A DNA stretch of 64,000 bases, taken from NCBI GenBank assembly GCA_964472505.1, contig CAYYQW010000002.1, forward strand, positions 1 through 64,000, given 5' to 3'. Numbering within the stretch: position 1 is the stretch's first letter; the number at the start of each line of letters is the position of its first letter. The DNA comes from JAYEIA01 sp964472505. Lineage in GTDB: Bacteria > Bacteroidota > Bacteroidia > Bacteroidales > JAADGE01. Positions 1 through 9,003 of the stretch are shown here, one piece after another. Below the pieces are notes generated by a model. The model saw only the letters and a list, made by a program, of their open reading frames with translations. It made no database searches and was not told the DNA's origin. Made by a program: the position numbers and the translations under genes.

Positions 1-86
1 GGGGTTTTCTTTTGATGAGAGAATTTTGGGCGGCTTTGTATTATCCTTTTTTTAAACATTTATTCTTAATCAAAATATACAATAAA

Positions 87-1196
87 ATGAAAATACTTAA
101 AACAACAGTAATATTAATGGTTGCAGCCTTATTTGTGTTTGTGGGGTGTGAGAAAGATGAGCTTGTTTCGGCCGATAATAACAACGCTCCGAAAGGAGAA
201 AATTACTTGACTACAACTCCCGAAACAAACGAAAACACCGATATTTTATATTCGGTTTCCTTAAAACACGGAATGCTTGATTTTACGGATATGGAACAGC
301 TTAGAAAATGCAACGGACAAATGGCTCAAATGAAGAAAGAAGAACTGAATGAATGGGAAGACTATTTGTCATTCACTTCACAGCAGCGAATTTTGGGAAA
401 TGCCATTGATGCAGAATTTGAGAGTTTTTGTACAGAAGACGTTGAAGGCATGAGTAAAAAAGAGCTTAAACAACTCTACGATAAAAAGCAGCAACAAGGC
501 TATACGGATTACACACAGAAATACATTGATGCCGGGCTCATCAAAGCAAACTCGCCCGAGGATCTACTGTCGCTTGAACTTACCGTGGCAAGTTGGGTAC
601 ACCCGCGTTTTTTAAATCAAGACGGGATGGTTAAAGTCGGCTCAACCATTTATCAATTCACATCTACGCTTTGTAAAGAGCTAATCAACGGGGATTTTAG
701 CAAAATAAACATCCTAAAGAAAACCAAACAAGACAAACCGGAAAATAATATCAGAATTGGTTATCTGGCAGAAACCAATAAAGATTTTCACGGGGAAATA
801 GCCTTTGCTCAAGAATCTAATGGTTCAAGTTGGGGAGACAAAAAAATCAAAGCTTCAATTTGGATAAGACGTTGGGATTATCCCTCATCCGGTGTTAAAA
901 CTTACCTGTATTACCTGAAATACGAAAACTATATTTATAAATGGTGGAATTGGAAACAAGACGATAAAGCCGACACATACGGATATGCCTCTGTCAGTAC
1001 CGTATGGGATTCCGGATATCAATATGGTTATGAAAACTTCTCTGTCAACGATTGGTGGAGTAACAACATTCATGTTTTGTGGCTGACCGAAATACCTTAC
1101 AGCGAACTCGTAACTTTTGAAGACAGTAATTATTCATGGTTTAAGCGTGATAATGTTACCGGAATCAATTTGAATCATATGGAAATTTCACTCTAA
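87..1196 (+). CDS. Hypothetical lipoprotein, 369 aa
   Basis: The function is not recognised. I chose the ATG at 87 because it places a clear lipoprotein signal peptide at the N-terminus: a Lys-containing start, a hydrophobic core, and a lipobox ending FVFVGC with the acylated Cys at residue 21. The frame stays open upstream to 12, but those codons do not look like a signal peptide. The mature part is acidic and Lys-rich up to about residue 230. It then becomes rich in Trp and Tyr (WWNWK, DWWSNN), which suggests a beta-rich surface domain. Many Bacteroidota surface lipoproteins of unknown function look like this. A hairpin that could end transcription follows at 1211, before the DUF4249/TonB pair. 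The lipoprotein call is firm and the role is unknown. Confidence 0.75.
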   Translation: MKILKTTVILMVAALFVFVGCEKDELVSADNNNAPKGENYLTTTPETNENTDILYSVSLKHGMLDFTDMEQLRKCNGQMAQMKKEELNEWEDYLSFTSQQRILGNAIDAEFESFCTEDVEGMSKKELKQLYDKKQQQGYTDYTQKYIDAGLIKANSPEDLLSLELTVASWVHPRFLNQDGMVKVGSTIYQFTSTLCKELINGDFSKINILKKTKQDKPENNIRIGYLAETNKDFHGEIAFAQESNGSSWGDKKIKASIWIRRWDYPSSGVKTYLYYLKYENYIYKWWNWKQDDKADTYGYASVSTVWDSGYQYGYENFSVNDWWSNNIHVLWLTEIPYSELVTFEDSNYSWFKRDNVTGINLNHMEISL

Positions 1197-1210
1197 TCTT
1201 TAATCCGGGC

Positions 1211-1245
1211 AGCCGAGAGAGATTCTCTCTCTCGGCTACTTTTAA
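1211..1245 (+). terminator. Hairpin, probable terminator
   Basis: Perfect 12-bp stem (agccgagagaga at 1211-1222 with tctctctcggct at 1226-1237) and a 3-base loop, followed by acttttaaa. The T-tract is short, so termination may be partial. It separates the first lipoprotein gene from the DUF4249 gene. Confidence 0.5.
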
Positions 1246-1255
1246 ACCCAAAACC

Positions 1256-2209
1256 ATGACAAAAACGCATTGGCTCTTGGTACTGATTTTAAGCTTGACG
1301 GCCTGCACCGAAAAAATAGAACTACCGGTGCCGCAAGCTGAGCCGATTCCGGTACTTAACAGCCTGATACAACCGGACAGTCTTATCACAGTTTACCTAA
1401 GCTTAAGCACACCGGTACTTTCCGATTCCGATACCGAGACCATACAAGAAGCAACTGTAAAATTGTTTATTAACGGGGAATATTCCGAAACGCTCATCCA
1501 AATTTCACCGGGGGTTTTTCAAACAAACCAAACGGCTGAAATCGGCAAAGAATATATGCTTAGGGCTGAAATACCGGCTTTTGAAACTTTAAAAGCTATA
1601 ACCCAAATTCCGGCACCGACGGAAATAACCGACGGCACATTTGAAAATAACGCTGTTTATGCTCAAAGTCTGAAAGACATGGCAGATAAAGCTATTATAA
1701 GCTTTTATGACCACCGGGAAACAAGAAACTATTATCAAGTTGCCTTTTATCGTTCTACTTTTGCCTTAGACTCTGTAACCGGTAATCCAACTGATTCAAT
1801 TGTAGATATTGATCTGCATTATTATCTTTACAGTGAAGATCCTGTGATACAAAATGAGGGTGATATTGAGTTTTACAACTTCCCGGATAATATTAAAAGC
1901 CTTGTATTTTCTGATGTGCTGCTTTCCGAACATAACACTGTTACGTTTATCACAGAACTCGCCGGTGACTTTATTAACACTGAATACAGAGTTCTTTTAC
2001 GAGCAATAACAGAAGACTATTATCTGTTTGAAAAATCAAGAATACGGCAGCGAGCTAATTTGGAAATTTTAAATTATAATCCGGCTAACTTCTTTCTTGT
2101 CAATAATCCCGTAGATTTATACAGCAATGTGGAAAACGGTTTGGGTATATTTGCCGGCTACTCGGAAACACACTACGAATTGGAAGATATAACCGATTAC
2201 GAATTTTAA
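1256..2209 (+). CDS. DUF4249 family lipoprotein
   Basis: 317-residue lipoprotein with a short signal peptide and a lipobox ending SLTAC (Cys17). The mature start, with CTEKIELPVP and later VLNSLIQPD, fits the DUF4249 family. These proteins begin with a beta-sandwich-like region and are almost always encoded beside a TonB-dependent receptor. That is the case here: the receptor starts 24 bp downstream on the same strand, so the two are probably co-transcribed. By analogy with SusD-like partners the protein may sit on the outer-membrane surface and assist the receptor, but its ligand is unknown. The family assignment comes from overall pattern and context rather than from a diagnostic catalytic motif. 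Confidence 0.75.
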   Translation: MTKTHWLLVLILSLTACTEKIELPVPQAEPIPVLNSLIQPDSLITVYLSLSTPVLSDSDTETIQEATVKLFINGEYSETLIQISPGVFQTNQTAEIGKEYMLRAEIPAFETLKAITQIPAPTEITDGTFENNAVYAQSLKDMADKAIISFYDHRETRNYYQVAFYRSTFALDSVTGNPTDSIVDIDLHYYLYSEDPVIQNEGDIEFYNFPDNIKSLVFSDVLLSEHNTVTFITELAGDFINTEYRVLLRAITEDYYLFEKSRIRQRANLEILNYNPANFFLVNNPVDLYSNVENGLGIFAGYSETHYELEDITDYEF

Positions 2210-2233
2210 CAACATGTTTGCAGTTTTTAAATT

Positions 2234-4636
2234 ATGAAAAAAATATTAGCATTTTTGCTTTTTTCAGTATTCAGTCTGTCGGCAACAAGCCAAAAAGTAA
2301 GCATCAGCGGATATGTAACGGATTTCGACACCCGAGAAAAATTAATCGGCGCCTACATTTATGTTCCCGAAACCAATATAGGAACGGTTACCAATGATAA
2401 CGGATTTTACAGCCTGACTTTAACAAAAACGGAACATACGAAACTGCATGTTTCATTTGTTGGATACAAGTCGTACACCAAAAGCATAATGCTCAAAAAT
2501 GACAGTACTCTGAACTGGAGCCTGAAACCGTCCAATGAAATAGAAGAAATAACCGTAAGCGCCGAGCGAAACATACACCAAACACCCGCCGTAAGCCGCT
2601 TGAACATCCCCATGAATGACATCCGAATAATGCCCACCCTCTCGGGGGAAGTTGATGTGATGAAAATATTTCAGTTGATGCCCGGCGTACAGTCCGGTCA
2701 GGAAGGCTCAAGCGCACTTTATGTTAGGGGCGGCACGCACGACCAAAACCTATTCTTGATTGACGGTATTCCGCTCTATTATGTAAATCATTTGGGCGGC
2801 TACGTTTCAGTTTTTGACGACAATGCGGTCAATTCAATGGAGCTCATAAAAGGTGGATTTCCCGCACGTTACGGCGGTCGGCTCTCATCGGTTATTGATA
2901 TACGCATGAAAGACGGCAACATGAAAAAAATCAGCGGAGAAATCAGAACCGGTATTCTAAGTTCAAAATTCTTTATTGAAGGCCCCGTAAAAAAAGACAA
3001 GACCTCCTTTATGCTGTCGGTCAGACGCTCCAATATTGACTTGGTAACGCGTGCGCTCTCATCCGCAGGATCGGTTGATAATTATGTTTTCGGTTACACA
3101 TTTTATGATTTTTTCGGCAAAGTGCATCACAAATTTTCGGATAAACATGCGCTCTACCTTATGGCCTATTCCGGTCGCGATCGATTTATTTTCAAAAGCT
3201 CGCAAGAACCGGGAAACAACGATCCCTTCGCCGATCCCTCACAATCATTTTACCATTACTCTCACCTATTTACAAAATGGGGAAACCAAATGGGTGGCTT
3301 GCGCTGGAGCTTTACGCCCGGCAACAAATTATTTGCCGATTTAAGCTTAGCATACACCAAATTTTATTACAACAACGAACAAGAATACCAAAAAAAAGAC
3401 AGCAGTGATACGCAAGTTTTGGAAGAATTTCGCGCCGTATATAATTCCGGAATTAATGATTTTACTGCAAAATTCGATACGGATTACTATCCCCTGCCTT
3501 TTTATACCGTAGCTTTCGGAGCAAAAGCCGCGTACCGTAAGTTTTCGCCCGGAGCATCACATTATTCGATGAAAGACCAAACATTTAATGCCGATACCAT
3601 CATAGGAAATATGCCGTATCCTACTTTTGAAAGCAACCTTTACTTGGAAAACAAACTGGAAATCGGGCATAGGTTTTCGGCCAATATTGGTCTCAGGGCT
3701 TCCGTATATCGCAGTTCTCCGGACAATTTTTACGCTCTGCAGCCGCGAGCAGTAATTAATTATAAAGCCGCCGAAAATTTATCGCTTAAAGCCGCTTTTT
3801 CCAACATCACACAAAACCTGCATTTGCTTTCGAACAGCAGCTTAGGTGTGCCCACCGACACATGGCTTCCGCCTGCCAAAGATATGCCGCCGCAAAGCTC
3901 AAATCAATACGTTGTTAATATCAGTTTTACTGAAAAACATACAAAACTGCAAATTGAAACCGAAGGTTTTTATAAGACGATGCACAATCTCATTGATTTT
4001 AAGGAAGGTATGAGCTACAGTATGTTACACACGGATATAAGCGATGCCGTAGAATCCGGCGGATTCGGCAGAGTATTCGGAGCTGAATTTCTAATCAGAA
4101 AAAAGCACGGAAAAACCACCGGTTGGTTGGCTTACACAATTTCAAAAAATGAACGCAGATTTGACAATATTAACAGCGGAAAATTCTTCCCTGCTCAATA
4201 TGACCGACGGCATGATTTTTCCCTAATGCTCAACCATCGCTTCTCCGAGAAATTTTCTGTATCGGCCAATTGGATATATACTTCCGGAAATATGACAACC
4301 CTTGCAGAGGCTAGCTTTCCTGCACATTTCCTAAACCCGACTTTTACCGGACATAACAATCCGGAACCGGACAGAATAGACGGTTTTTCCGACATAAGTG
4401 CCTATTACTACGGCGAAAAAAATAACTACCGCCTACCGCCTTATCATCGCTTGGATGTAAATTTTGTATATCGCAAACAAAAAAAACGCGGCATTGCAAG
4501 TTGGCAAGTAGGTCTGTATAATGCTTATAATCAGAAAAATATATTTTTTCTGTACCATAAGAATGAAGGCAGGGACTTATACAAATTTACGCTGTTTCCG
4601 ATACTACCCTCGCTCAGTTACAGTTTTAAGTTTTGA
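2234..4636 (+). CDS. TonB-dependent outer-membrane receptor with carboxypeptidase-regulatory-like domain
   Basis: 800 residues. A signal peptide (about 1-19, ending SATSQ) precedes a carboxypeptidase-regulatory-like beta-sandwich (about 22-105, containing GAYIYVPETNIGTVTND and a central FVGYKS). The plug domain follows at about 130-235, with MPGVQSGQEGSS, YVRGGTHDQNLFLIDGIPLY and KGGFPARYGGRLSSVIDIR. The rest is a beta-barrel ending in the outer-membrane C-terminal Phe (SYSFKF). The receptor should import a large or scarce ligand across the outer membrane using TonB energy. The DUF4249 lipoprotein directly upstream is its probable partner. Nothing in the sequence identifies the ligand. No start ambiguity, truncation or frameshift is visible. 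Confidence 0.9.
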   Translation: MKKILAFLLFSVFSLSATSQKVSISGYVTDFDTREKLIGAYIYVPETNIGTVTNDNGFYSLTLTKTEHTKLHVSFVGYKSYTKSIMLKNDSTLNWSLKPSNEIEEITVSAERNIHQTPAVSRLNIPMNDIRIMPTLSGEVDVMKIFQLMPGVQSGQEGSSALYVRGGTHDQNLFLIDGIPLYYVNHLGGYVSVFDDNAVNSMELIKGGFPARYGGRLSSVIDIRMKDGNMKKISGEIRTGILSSKFFIEGPVKKDKTSFMLSVRRSNIDLVTRALSSAGSVDNYVFGYTFYDFFGKVHHKFSDKHALYLMAYSGRDRFIFKSSQEPGNNDPFADPSQSFYHYSHLFTKWGNQMGGLRWSFTPGNKLFADLSLAYTKFYYNNEQEYQKKDSSDTQVLEEFRAVYNSGINDFTAKFDTDYYPLPFYTVAFGAKAAYRKFSPGASHYSMKDQTFNADTIIGNMPYPTFESNLYLENKLEIGHRFSANIGLRASVYRSSPDNFYALQPRAVINYKAAENLSLKAAFSNITQNLHLLSNSSLGVPTDTWLPPAKDMPPQSSNQYVVNISFTEKHTKLQIETEGFYKTMHNLIDFKEGMSYSMLHTDISDAVESGGFGRVFGAEFLIRKKHGKTTGWLAYTISKNERRFDNINSGKFFPAQYDRRHDFSLMLNHRFSEKFSVSANWIYTSGNMTTLAEASFPAHFLNPTFTGHNNPEPDRIDGFSDISAYYYGEKNNYRLPPYHRLDVNFVYRKQKKRGIASWQVGLYNAYNQKNIFFLYHKNEGRDLYKFTLFPILPSLSYSFKF

Positions 4637-4874
4637 GCTTTACTACCTATCCGGGGCAGCCTGTCAAAAGCGTTCCTACAGTTGTACTGTTTACGTTTCC
4701 AATCTTTAATCCTTTAAAAACTGCCGCAATTTTACCTGTAAAAAATCCGGCAGATAAAAAAACACTTCAAAACGTCCGGCGGTTCCTGAGCAACAGCCGA
4801 AGGGCAGGACTTTTGAACGTGTGGGCGGAAGGGCAGGCTGAATAAACAAAACCATGCCGGTTTAAAGGTGATGA

Positions 4875-4952
4875 AAATCTGCCGGATTTTTACTTGCGAA
4901 AGTCAATAAAAAGCAATCTTCCGATTATCATATGAACCCAAATCCGGCAGAT
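4875..4952. repeat. MITE-like palindromic element, family A copy 1
   Basis: An element of about 78 bp bounded by the perfect 13-bp inverted repeat atctgccggattt (4877-4889) and aaatccggcagat (4940-4952). The interior (caataa, ttccgatta, atgaaccc) matches a second copy at 6869-6950. No protein is encoded. It looks like a small non-autonomous mobile or palindromic intergenic element. Confidence 0.65.
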
Positions 4953-4960
4953 AAAAAAAC

Positions 4961-5063
4961 ACTTCAAAACGTCCGGAGGACTTTTGAACGTGTGGGCAAA
5001 AGGGCAGGCGGTAAATGTTCACAATCCATGACGTTTTGAAGTCCTGCCTGACGTTCAAAAGTC
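4961..5063. repeat. Interleaved inverted repeats
   Basis: Arm A (acttcaaaacgtc, 4961-4973) is the exact reverse complement of 5030-5042. Arm B (gacttttgaacgt, 4979-4991) is the exact reverse complement of 5051-5063. The order A-B-A'-B' means both stems cannot form as simple nested hairpins. A 6-bp pair (ggcagg 5003-5008, cctgcc 5043-5048) nests inside B. The arrangement would allow a pseudoknot-like or switching RNA if transcribed. Confidence 0.55.
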
Positions 5064-5246
5064 ATTAGCGTCATCCAAACCAACAACAAATAAAACCCCA
5101 CGAAACACAAACACTAACACACATAACAAAAAATATCACAATTTTATTTGTATTTTTAGTTTCTTTTTATTTGCTTTGGATTTAGGAATAAAGCCAAACA
5201 ATTAGCCGGCAGTTTTTTTATTATGTTTAACTTTTAAAACGACAGC

Positions 5247-5396
5247 ATGAATATTAAAAAAAAGATTCTTATCTCAATTTTTGGCATTGTATTAATTGGA
5301 GCCGCAATATATTTTGCCTCGGTGTACCAAAAAGTACAGGACACATCCGTATTAACACCCGAAGAATTTGAAAATAAATACCGTAACGATAATTAA
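5247..5396 (+). CDS. Small single-pass membrane protein, 49 aa
   Basis: A short ORF begins MNIKKKILISIFGIVLIG and ends EFENKYRNDN. It has a positively charged N-terminus, one hydrophobic helix at about residues 7-25, and a short polar acidic tail. This is the layout of a small inner-membrane protein, or of an uncleaved signal anchor with the tail outside. It lies between a repeat region and the outer-membrane barrel gene at 5466, on the same strand and 69 bp upstream. No family is recognised. The composition and codon use resemble neighbouring genes, so I favour a real gene, but length alone leaves doubt. Confidence 0.5.
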   Translation: MNIKKKILISIFGIVLIGAAIYFASVYQKVQDTSVLTPEEFENKYRNDN

Positions 5397-5465
5397 AAAC
5401 TAAAACAAAGATAGAGACTGCATATCTCATTGTTAAATTGCCTGTCAGCATAAAACATCTAATAT

Positions 5466-6089
5466 ATGAAACGCAAAATTATTCCCGGCTTAATTGCCGC
5501 ACTGCTTTTATCGAATACAGCTTTCGCACAACTAAGTTTTCACTTTAGTTCGAGTAATTACCGAACAAACGAAGAGATTTCTTATGAAAATTCCGAAACC
5601 CAAAACGCTTACGATACGGGTGTGCGCTATAATTTTCAACTCTCCGAAATGTTCGGGCTTAGCGTCGGCATTTTTCGTTCAGACCGCATCAGTGATACCG
5701 CATTCTTTAGCGTAGCCAAAGTAAATGAGACGAATTTAAATTTGCCCGTAATGTTTAATTACGGCTTTCCAATAGGCGAAAAAACCCGAATGATTATGGC
5801 TTTAGGAGGCTATATGAGTACCCCGGTTCAGCAGAAAATCTTATTTCCCAAAGATGCAATCATTCCATACGACTACAGAATTGAACACGGCCCTTTGGCT
5901 TATTACAAATTTGGCGTAATTTCCACCTTCGGCATTAAGCAAAAAATATCCGACGGCATTTCTCTTTTTGTCAATGCCAATGCATCAAAAGAATATGAAA
6001 AGCTAAGCATTACCGATGAAGACAAACCGGTATTTTTCCATTTTTCAAAAGGCTGGGAAGCCGGTATAGAATTTCGGTTTCGAAAATAA
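5466..6089 (+). CDS. Outer-membrane beta-barrel protein
   Basis: 207 residues with a signal peptide (1-22, ending NTAFAQ). The mature part consists of alternating amphipathic strands (YNFQLSEMFGLSVGIFRSD, NLPVMFNYGFPIGE, KFGVISTFGIKQKI) and ends in WEAGIEFRFRK. This resembles the PorT/OmpA-like 8-stranded barrels common in Bacteroidota. No enzymatic motif is visible. It is flanked by the 49-aa membrane protein upstream and a four-helix membrane protein 42 bp downstream, so the three may form one unit. The function is unknown. Confidence 0.7.
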   Translation: MKRKIIPGLIAALLLSNTAFAQLSFHFSSSNYRTNEEISYENSETQNAYDTGVRYNFQLSEMFGLSVGIFRSDRISDTAFFSVAKVNETNLNLPVMFNYGFPIGEKTRMIMALGGYMSTPVQQKILFPKDAIIPYDYRIEHGPLAYYKFGVISTFGIKQKISDGISLFVNANASKEYEKLSITDEDKPVFFHFSKGWEAGIEFRFRK

Positions 6090-6131
6090 AACTCGAAGCA
6101 ACAAAAAGCTACTTTTAGTAAAGAAAAAAGT

Positions 6132-6833
6132 ATGATTTACATAAAACGAGTGTTTCCCGATAATTTTTACCTTCTACGAAAAGTAAAAGTAAAGCAAGAC
6201 AATAAAACCGTAACGAAAATAGGGCATGCAGAAACAACTCCAATGTCTGCCGAAGGCTCTCAGCTTGAGTTTAAAATAGACTACCACAAAGCACAATTGC
6301 AGATGCCCCAAGCGGGCGAAGATCATTACTATGTGCTGTATTTTGATATTCGAAACTCATTTCCTTTGAACTATACGGATATGATGTTCAAAAATGCCCT
6401 GCGAATCAAAAAAGTAAACGAAAACGAATTTAAATCCCTCAATAGTAAAGATTTTTATACATCTGAAGACGAAGAGACGATTAAACCGGATTCCGGTAAA
6501 ATATTTTCCGTTGTTGCGAGTGTTTTGATTGCCGGCCTATTTGTTTTGTCGCCTTATTTATTCGAAAAAAGCGATGCCAATAATTTTGCTTTCATTATAG
6601 GGCTGGCAGGCATCTTGGGTTTTGCGGAGTTAATTATTTTTTTTAGAAAAAAAACGAAACCACAATACACTATTCGTATCATTGCTTTTACAGTGCTAAG
6701 CATTATTCTTTTGTACTTTATGGATATGGATAATTCTTTGAAAATAATATCCGGTGCTTTGGTACTGAGTGTTTTATTAATTACTTTAAAGAAAGAGATA
6801 CTAAAACTTCTAAACAAACTCCCAAGAAACTAA
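6132..6833 (+). CDS. Hypothetical integral membrane protein, four C-terminal helices
   Basis: 233 residues. The first 120 residues are polar and probably beta-rich (VKVKQDNKTVTKIGHAE; HYYVLYFDIRNSFPLNY). They are followed by four hydrophobic helices at roughly 121-143, 149-171, 178-195 and 200-217. No signal peptide is visible, so the N-terminal domain is probably cytoplasmic. I do not recognise a family. It lies 42 bp downstream of the barrel gene on the same strand. After its stop codon the sequence turns into a repeat-rich spacer. Confidence 0.6.
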   Translation: MIYIKRVFPDNFYLLRKVKVKQDNKTVTKIGHAETTPMSAEGSQLEFKIDYHKAQLQMPQAGEDHYYVLYFDIRNSFPLNYTDMMFKNALRIKKVNENEFKSLNSKDFYTSEDEETIKPDSGKIFSVVASVLIAGLFVLSPYLFEKSDANNFAFIIGLAGILGFAELIIFFRKKTKPQYTIRIIAFTVLSIILLYFMDMDNSLKIISGALVLSVLLITLKKEILKLLNKLPRN

Positions 6834-6868
6834 ATTTGCTGTTTTAATAACATGCTTAACGCAAACGA

Positions 6869-6950
6869 AAATCTGCCGGATTTTCACCCGGCAAAAGCCA
6901 ATAAGTCAATAATATTCCGACTATCTAATGAACCCAAATCCGGCAGATTT
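6869..6950. repeat. MITE-like palindromic element, family A copy 2
   Basis: Bounded by the perfect 15-bp inverted repeat aaatctgccggattt (6869-6883) and aaatccggcagattt (6936-6950). The interior matches copy 1 at 4875-4952, including aacccaaatccggcagat on the right side. The two copies lie 2 kb apart in the same orientation. Confidence 0.65.
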
Positions 6951-7092
6951 AACCGTAAGCATTTTTCGAGCTAAATATTATTTTAAGATGCTGAGATTTG
7001 TTCAGCATTTTTTTATGTCAGTTTTAAGGATAGTTCTTTTTTATATACATAGTTTAACGAAAAATATATTATTGTAAAATTTAATAATAATT

Positions 7093-7222
7093 AATAAGGT
7101 TGATTATCATTGTGTTATTTTTCTACTGAGGTAAACCTCTAAAAATAAGGTTGTTAAAAGACCTTATTCATTGGGTTTAACCTCAATAGAAAAAAGTATG
7201 ACTACCGTTTTAACATTATTTC
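7093..7222. repeat. Palindromic element, family B copy 1
   Basis: An element of about 130 bp starting with aataaggt. It has internal arms ttctactgaggt and acctcaatagaa and a central ttaaaagaccttattcatt. The same sequence is found in reverse-complement orientation at 26270-26401, sharing the arms, the core ttaaaagaccttattcatt and tttaacctca. The right terminal repeat is eroded in this copy. It contains no ORF. Confidence 0.6.
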
Positions 7223-7489
7223 TTCTCAATTACGTCTGATTCCAAACAACTTTAGTCAACTATTTAATAATTTGTATCAAAAGTTATGATTTTTCTAATA
7301 TTTCGTTGATTATTTCACCATTCACAAAGCAGTAACATATTTCACCGAGATATAATGATGATCGAAACACAGGAAAAGCTTCAGCACCTCAAAATAATAT
7401 TTAGCCGTTTTTCGTATCTGCAAAAATTATTTCCTTTTCGCTTATGCCGTTTGCCGGCGTTTGTTTTACTTTGCAGATATTTTTAAGCT

Positions 7490-8113
7490 ATGAGCGCTGC
7501 AATTATTAAATGCGAAAACTTGGCCTTTTCATACGAAAATGAAACGGTCTTTACCGACCTGAACTTTAGAGTTAATTCCGGCGAAAATATCGCCTTAACC
7601 GGCCCGTCCGGAAGGGGGAAAAGCACTTTACTGAATATTCTGGCCGGTTTTTTGCCCGACTTCCAAGGCCGGTTGGAACTGTTCGGCATGACTTTAAATG
7701 CGGAAAACATTCGAAAAATACGAACAAAAATTGCCTGGCTGCCGCAGGAAACCGCGCTTACATTTTCGAGCGTAAAGGAAGCCCTTACCGGCGTTTTTGA
7801 GTTTAAAGAAAATGCCGATTCAAAACCCGATGACGCTACCATTGAAAGCATTCTCCGACAATTTGAGCTGCCCAAAAAGATTATGCAAAAAGCCTTTTCC
7901 GAATTATCAGGCGGACAAAGACAGCGCATTTTACTGGCTTCGGCTTTTCTCAGCCAAAAACCGCTCATTATTCTGGACGAGCCAAACTCGGCATTAGACG
8001 AAGCCCTGAAGCAAAAAATAACCGATACCGTTTTGCAGCACGATGCCGCTGTATTGGCTTCGGTACATGACCCGTATTGGATTAATAAATCCGACCGTAT
8101 TATAAAATTATAA
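7490..8113 (+). CDS. fetA: ABC transporter ATP-binding protein, FetA-like
   Basis: 207-residue ABC ATPase, short for the class, as FetA/YbbL proteins are. Visible motifs are Walker A GPSGRGKST (38-46), the Q-loop (WLPQE, about 83-87), the signature LSGGQ (about 139-143), Walker B LIILDEP (about 158-164) and the switch His in ASVHDP. The protein is cytosolic and should energise the membrane protein encoded 31 bp downstream, which is a FetB-type permease. In E. coli FetAB exports iron and protects against peroxide stress. The gene symbol rests mainly on the pairing. A partial promoter match (ttactttgc) lies about 20 bp upstream of the ATG. Confidence 0.75.
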   Translation: MSAAIIKCENLAFSYENETVFTDLNFRVNSGENIALTGPSGRGKSTLLNILAGFLPDFQGRLELFGMTLNAENIRKIRTKIAWLPQETALTFSSVKEALTGVFEFKENADSKPDDATIESILRQFELPKKIMQKAFSELSGGQRQRILLASAFLSQKPLIILDEPNSALDEALKQKITDTVLQHDAAVLASVHDPYWINKSDRIIKL

Positions 8114-8144
8114 ATTCCGGTAAAAACACACAGTTTTAAACACC

Positions 8145-8921
8145 ATGAAAGAAGTTGTTGACATATCCTATTTTTCTTTGTTTGCGGGCTATTCGCTGCT
8201 GATAATACCGTTTTTTGTAATTTGGTATTTTAAAACCGGCCTGCTCAAAGAAAGCTTCATCTCGGTCATTCGCATGACCGTGCAATTGCTGCTCATTGGG
8301 TTCTATCTGGAATACATGTTTGCCTACAACAGCGTTCTTCTAAACATAGCCTGGGTAATACTGATGATACTCATTGCGGCGGTTACCATAATTCACCGAA
8401 GCGGCCTGAGCTACAAATTTTATCTTTGGCCCGTATTTATTTCGGGCATATTAAGCATAGCCGTTACCGACCTGTTTTTTCTCGGAGGCATCATAAATTT
8501 GGATAATATGTTTGATGCCCGATATTTTATACCCATTACCGGCATGCTCATCGGCAATACCATACGTGCGGTCATTATTGCCATGAGTTCTTACCACGGA
8601 ATTATCAAAGAAAAATTGCCCTTTTACCGCTGGCATTTGGCCAACGGAGCAAGCCGCCGGGAAGCCCTCCTGCCCTTCCGCAAACAAGCTTTGCAAAACG
8701 CATTTAATCCCATGATAGCTACCATGGCCATTGTAGGATTAATCTCACTGCCCGGCATGATGACCGGACAAATCCTCGGAGGCAGCAGTCCGAGTGTAGC
8801 CATAAAATACCAGATTATGCTGATGATCACCATTTTCTCTTCCGAAGTCATGAGCGTAATCCTGACCCTAATCATCTCCGACCGCTATGCGTTTGATAAA
8901 TTTGATAATCTAAAAGTATAA
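8145..8921 (+). CDS. fetB: Iron-export-type ABC permease, FetB/UPF0014 family
   Basis: 258 residues with about seven hydrophobic segments. The central GMLIGNTIRAVIIAMSSY is followed by a cytoplasmic stretch with LANGASRREALLPFRKQAL and IGLISLPGMMTGQILGG-type sequence, the hallmarks of the YbbM/FetB (UPF0014) family. The length is normal for the family. It follows the FetA-like ATPase by 31 bp, so the pair should form one ABC transporter in the inner membrane. The metal exported is inferred from E. coli FetAB, and the sequence does not prove iron specificity. Confidence 0.82.
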   Translation: MKEVVDISYFSLFAGYSLLIIPFFVIWYFKTGLLKESFISVIRMTVQLLLIGFYLEYMFAYNSVLLNIAWVILMILIAAVTIIHRSGLSYKFYLWPVFISGILSIAVTDLFFLGGIINLDNMFDARYFIPITGMLIGNTIRAVIIAMSSYHGIIKEKLPFYRWHLANGASRREALLPFRKQALQNAFNPMIATMAIVGLISLPGMMTGQILGGSSPSVAIKYQIMLMITIFSSEVMSVILTLIISDRYAFDKFDNLKV

Positions 8922-9003
8922 AAAAGCATTCGCTCCGAAGCCTCTATTCCGGCGGCTCGTTATATTTCTTGCCGGTTGAAAAAAAGATTAGTAGTTTTAA
9001 GCT

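Larger units (their letters stand above)
4637..5246. other. Repeat-rich intergenic region
   Basis: No convincing gene in 610 bp. A short segment with the bases aaatccggcagat followed by about 24 further bases occurs at 4743-4779 and again at 4940-4976. A second segment beginning gacttttgaacgtgtgggc is also duplicated, at about 4808 and 4979. One copy of a palindromic element lies at 4875-4952, and a set of interleaved inverted repeats follows at 4961-5063. The short open frames here overlap these repeats and lack coding character. Confidence 0.6.
6834..7489. other. Intergenic region with two repeat-family copies
   Basis: 656 bp without a supported gene. It contains one copy of palindromic family A (6869-6950) and one of family B (7093-7222). 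The last 150 bp before the ABC transporter gene contain ttttactttgcag at about 7461-7473, a weak match to the Bacteroidota promoter box. Nothing else was recognised. Confidence 0.6.

Noticed and set aside
4633..4845. ORF of 70 codons after the TonB receptor
   Set aside because: It lies in duplicated repeat sequence, overlaps the receptor's stop and has no recognisable protein features.
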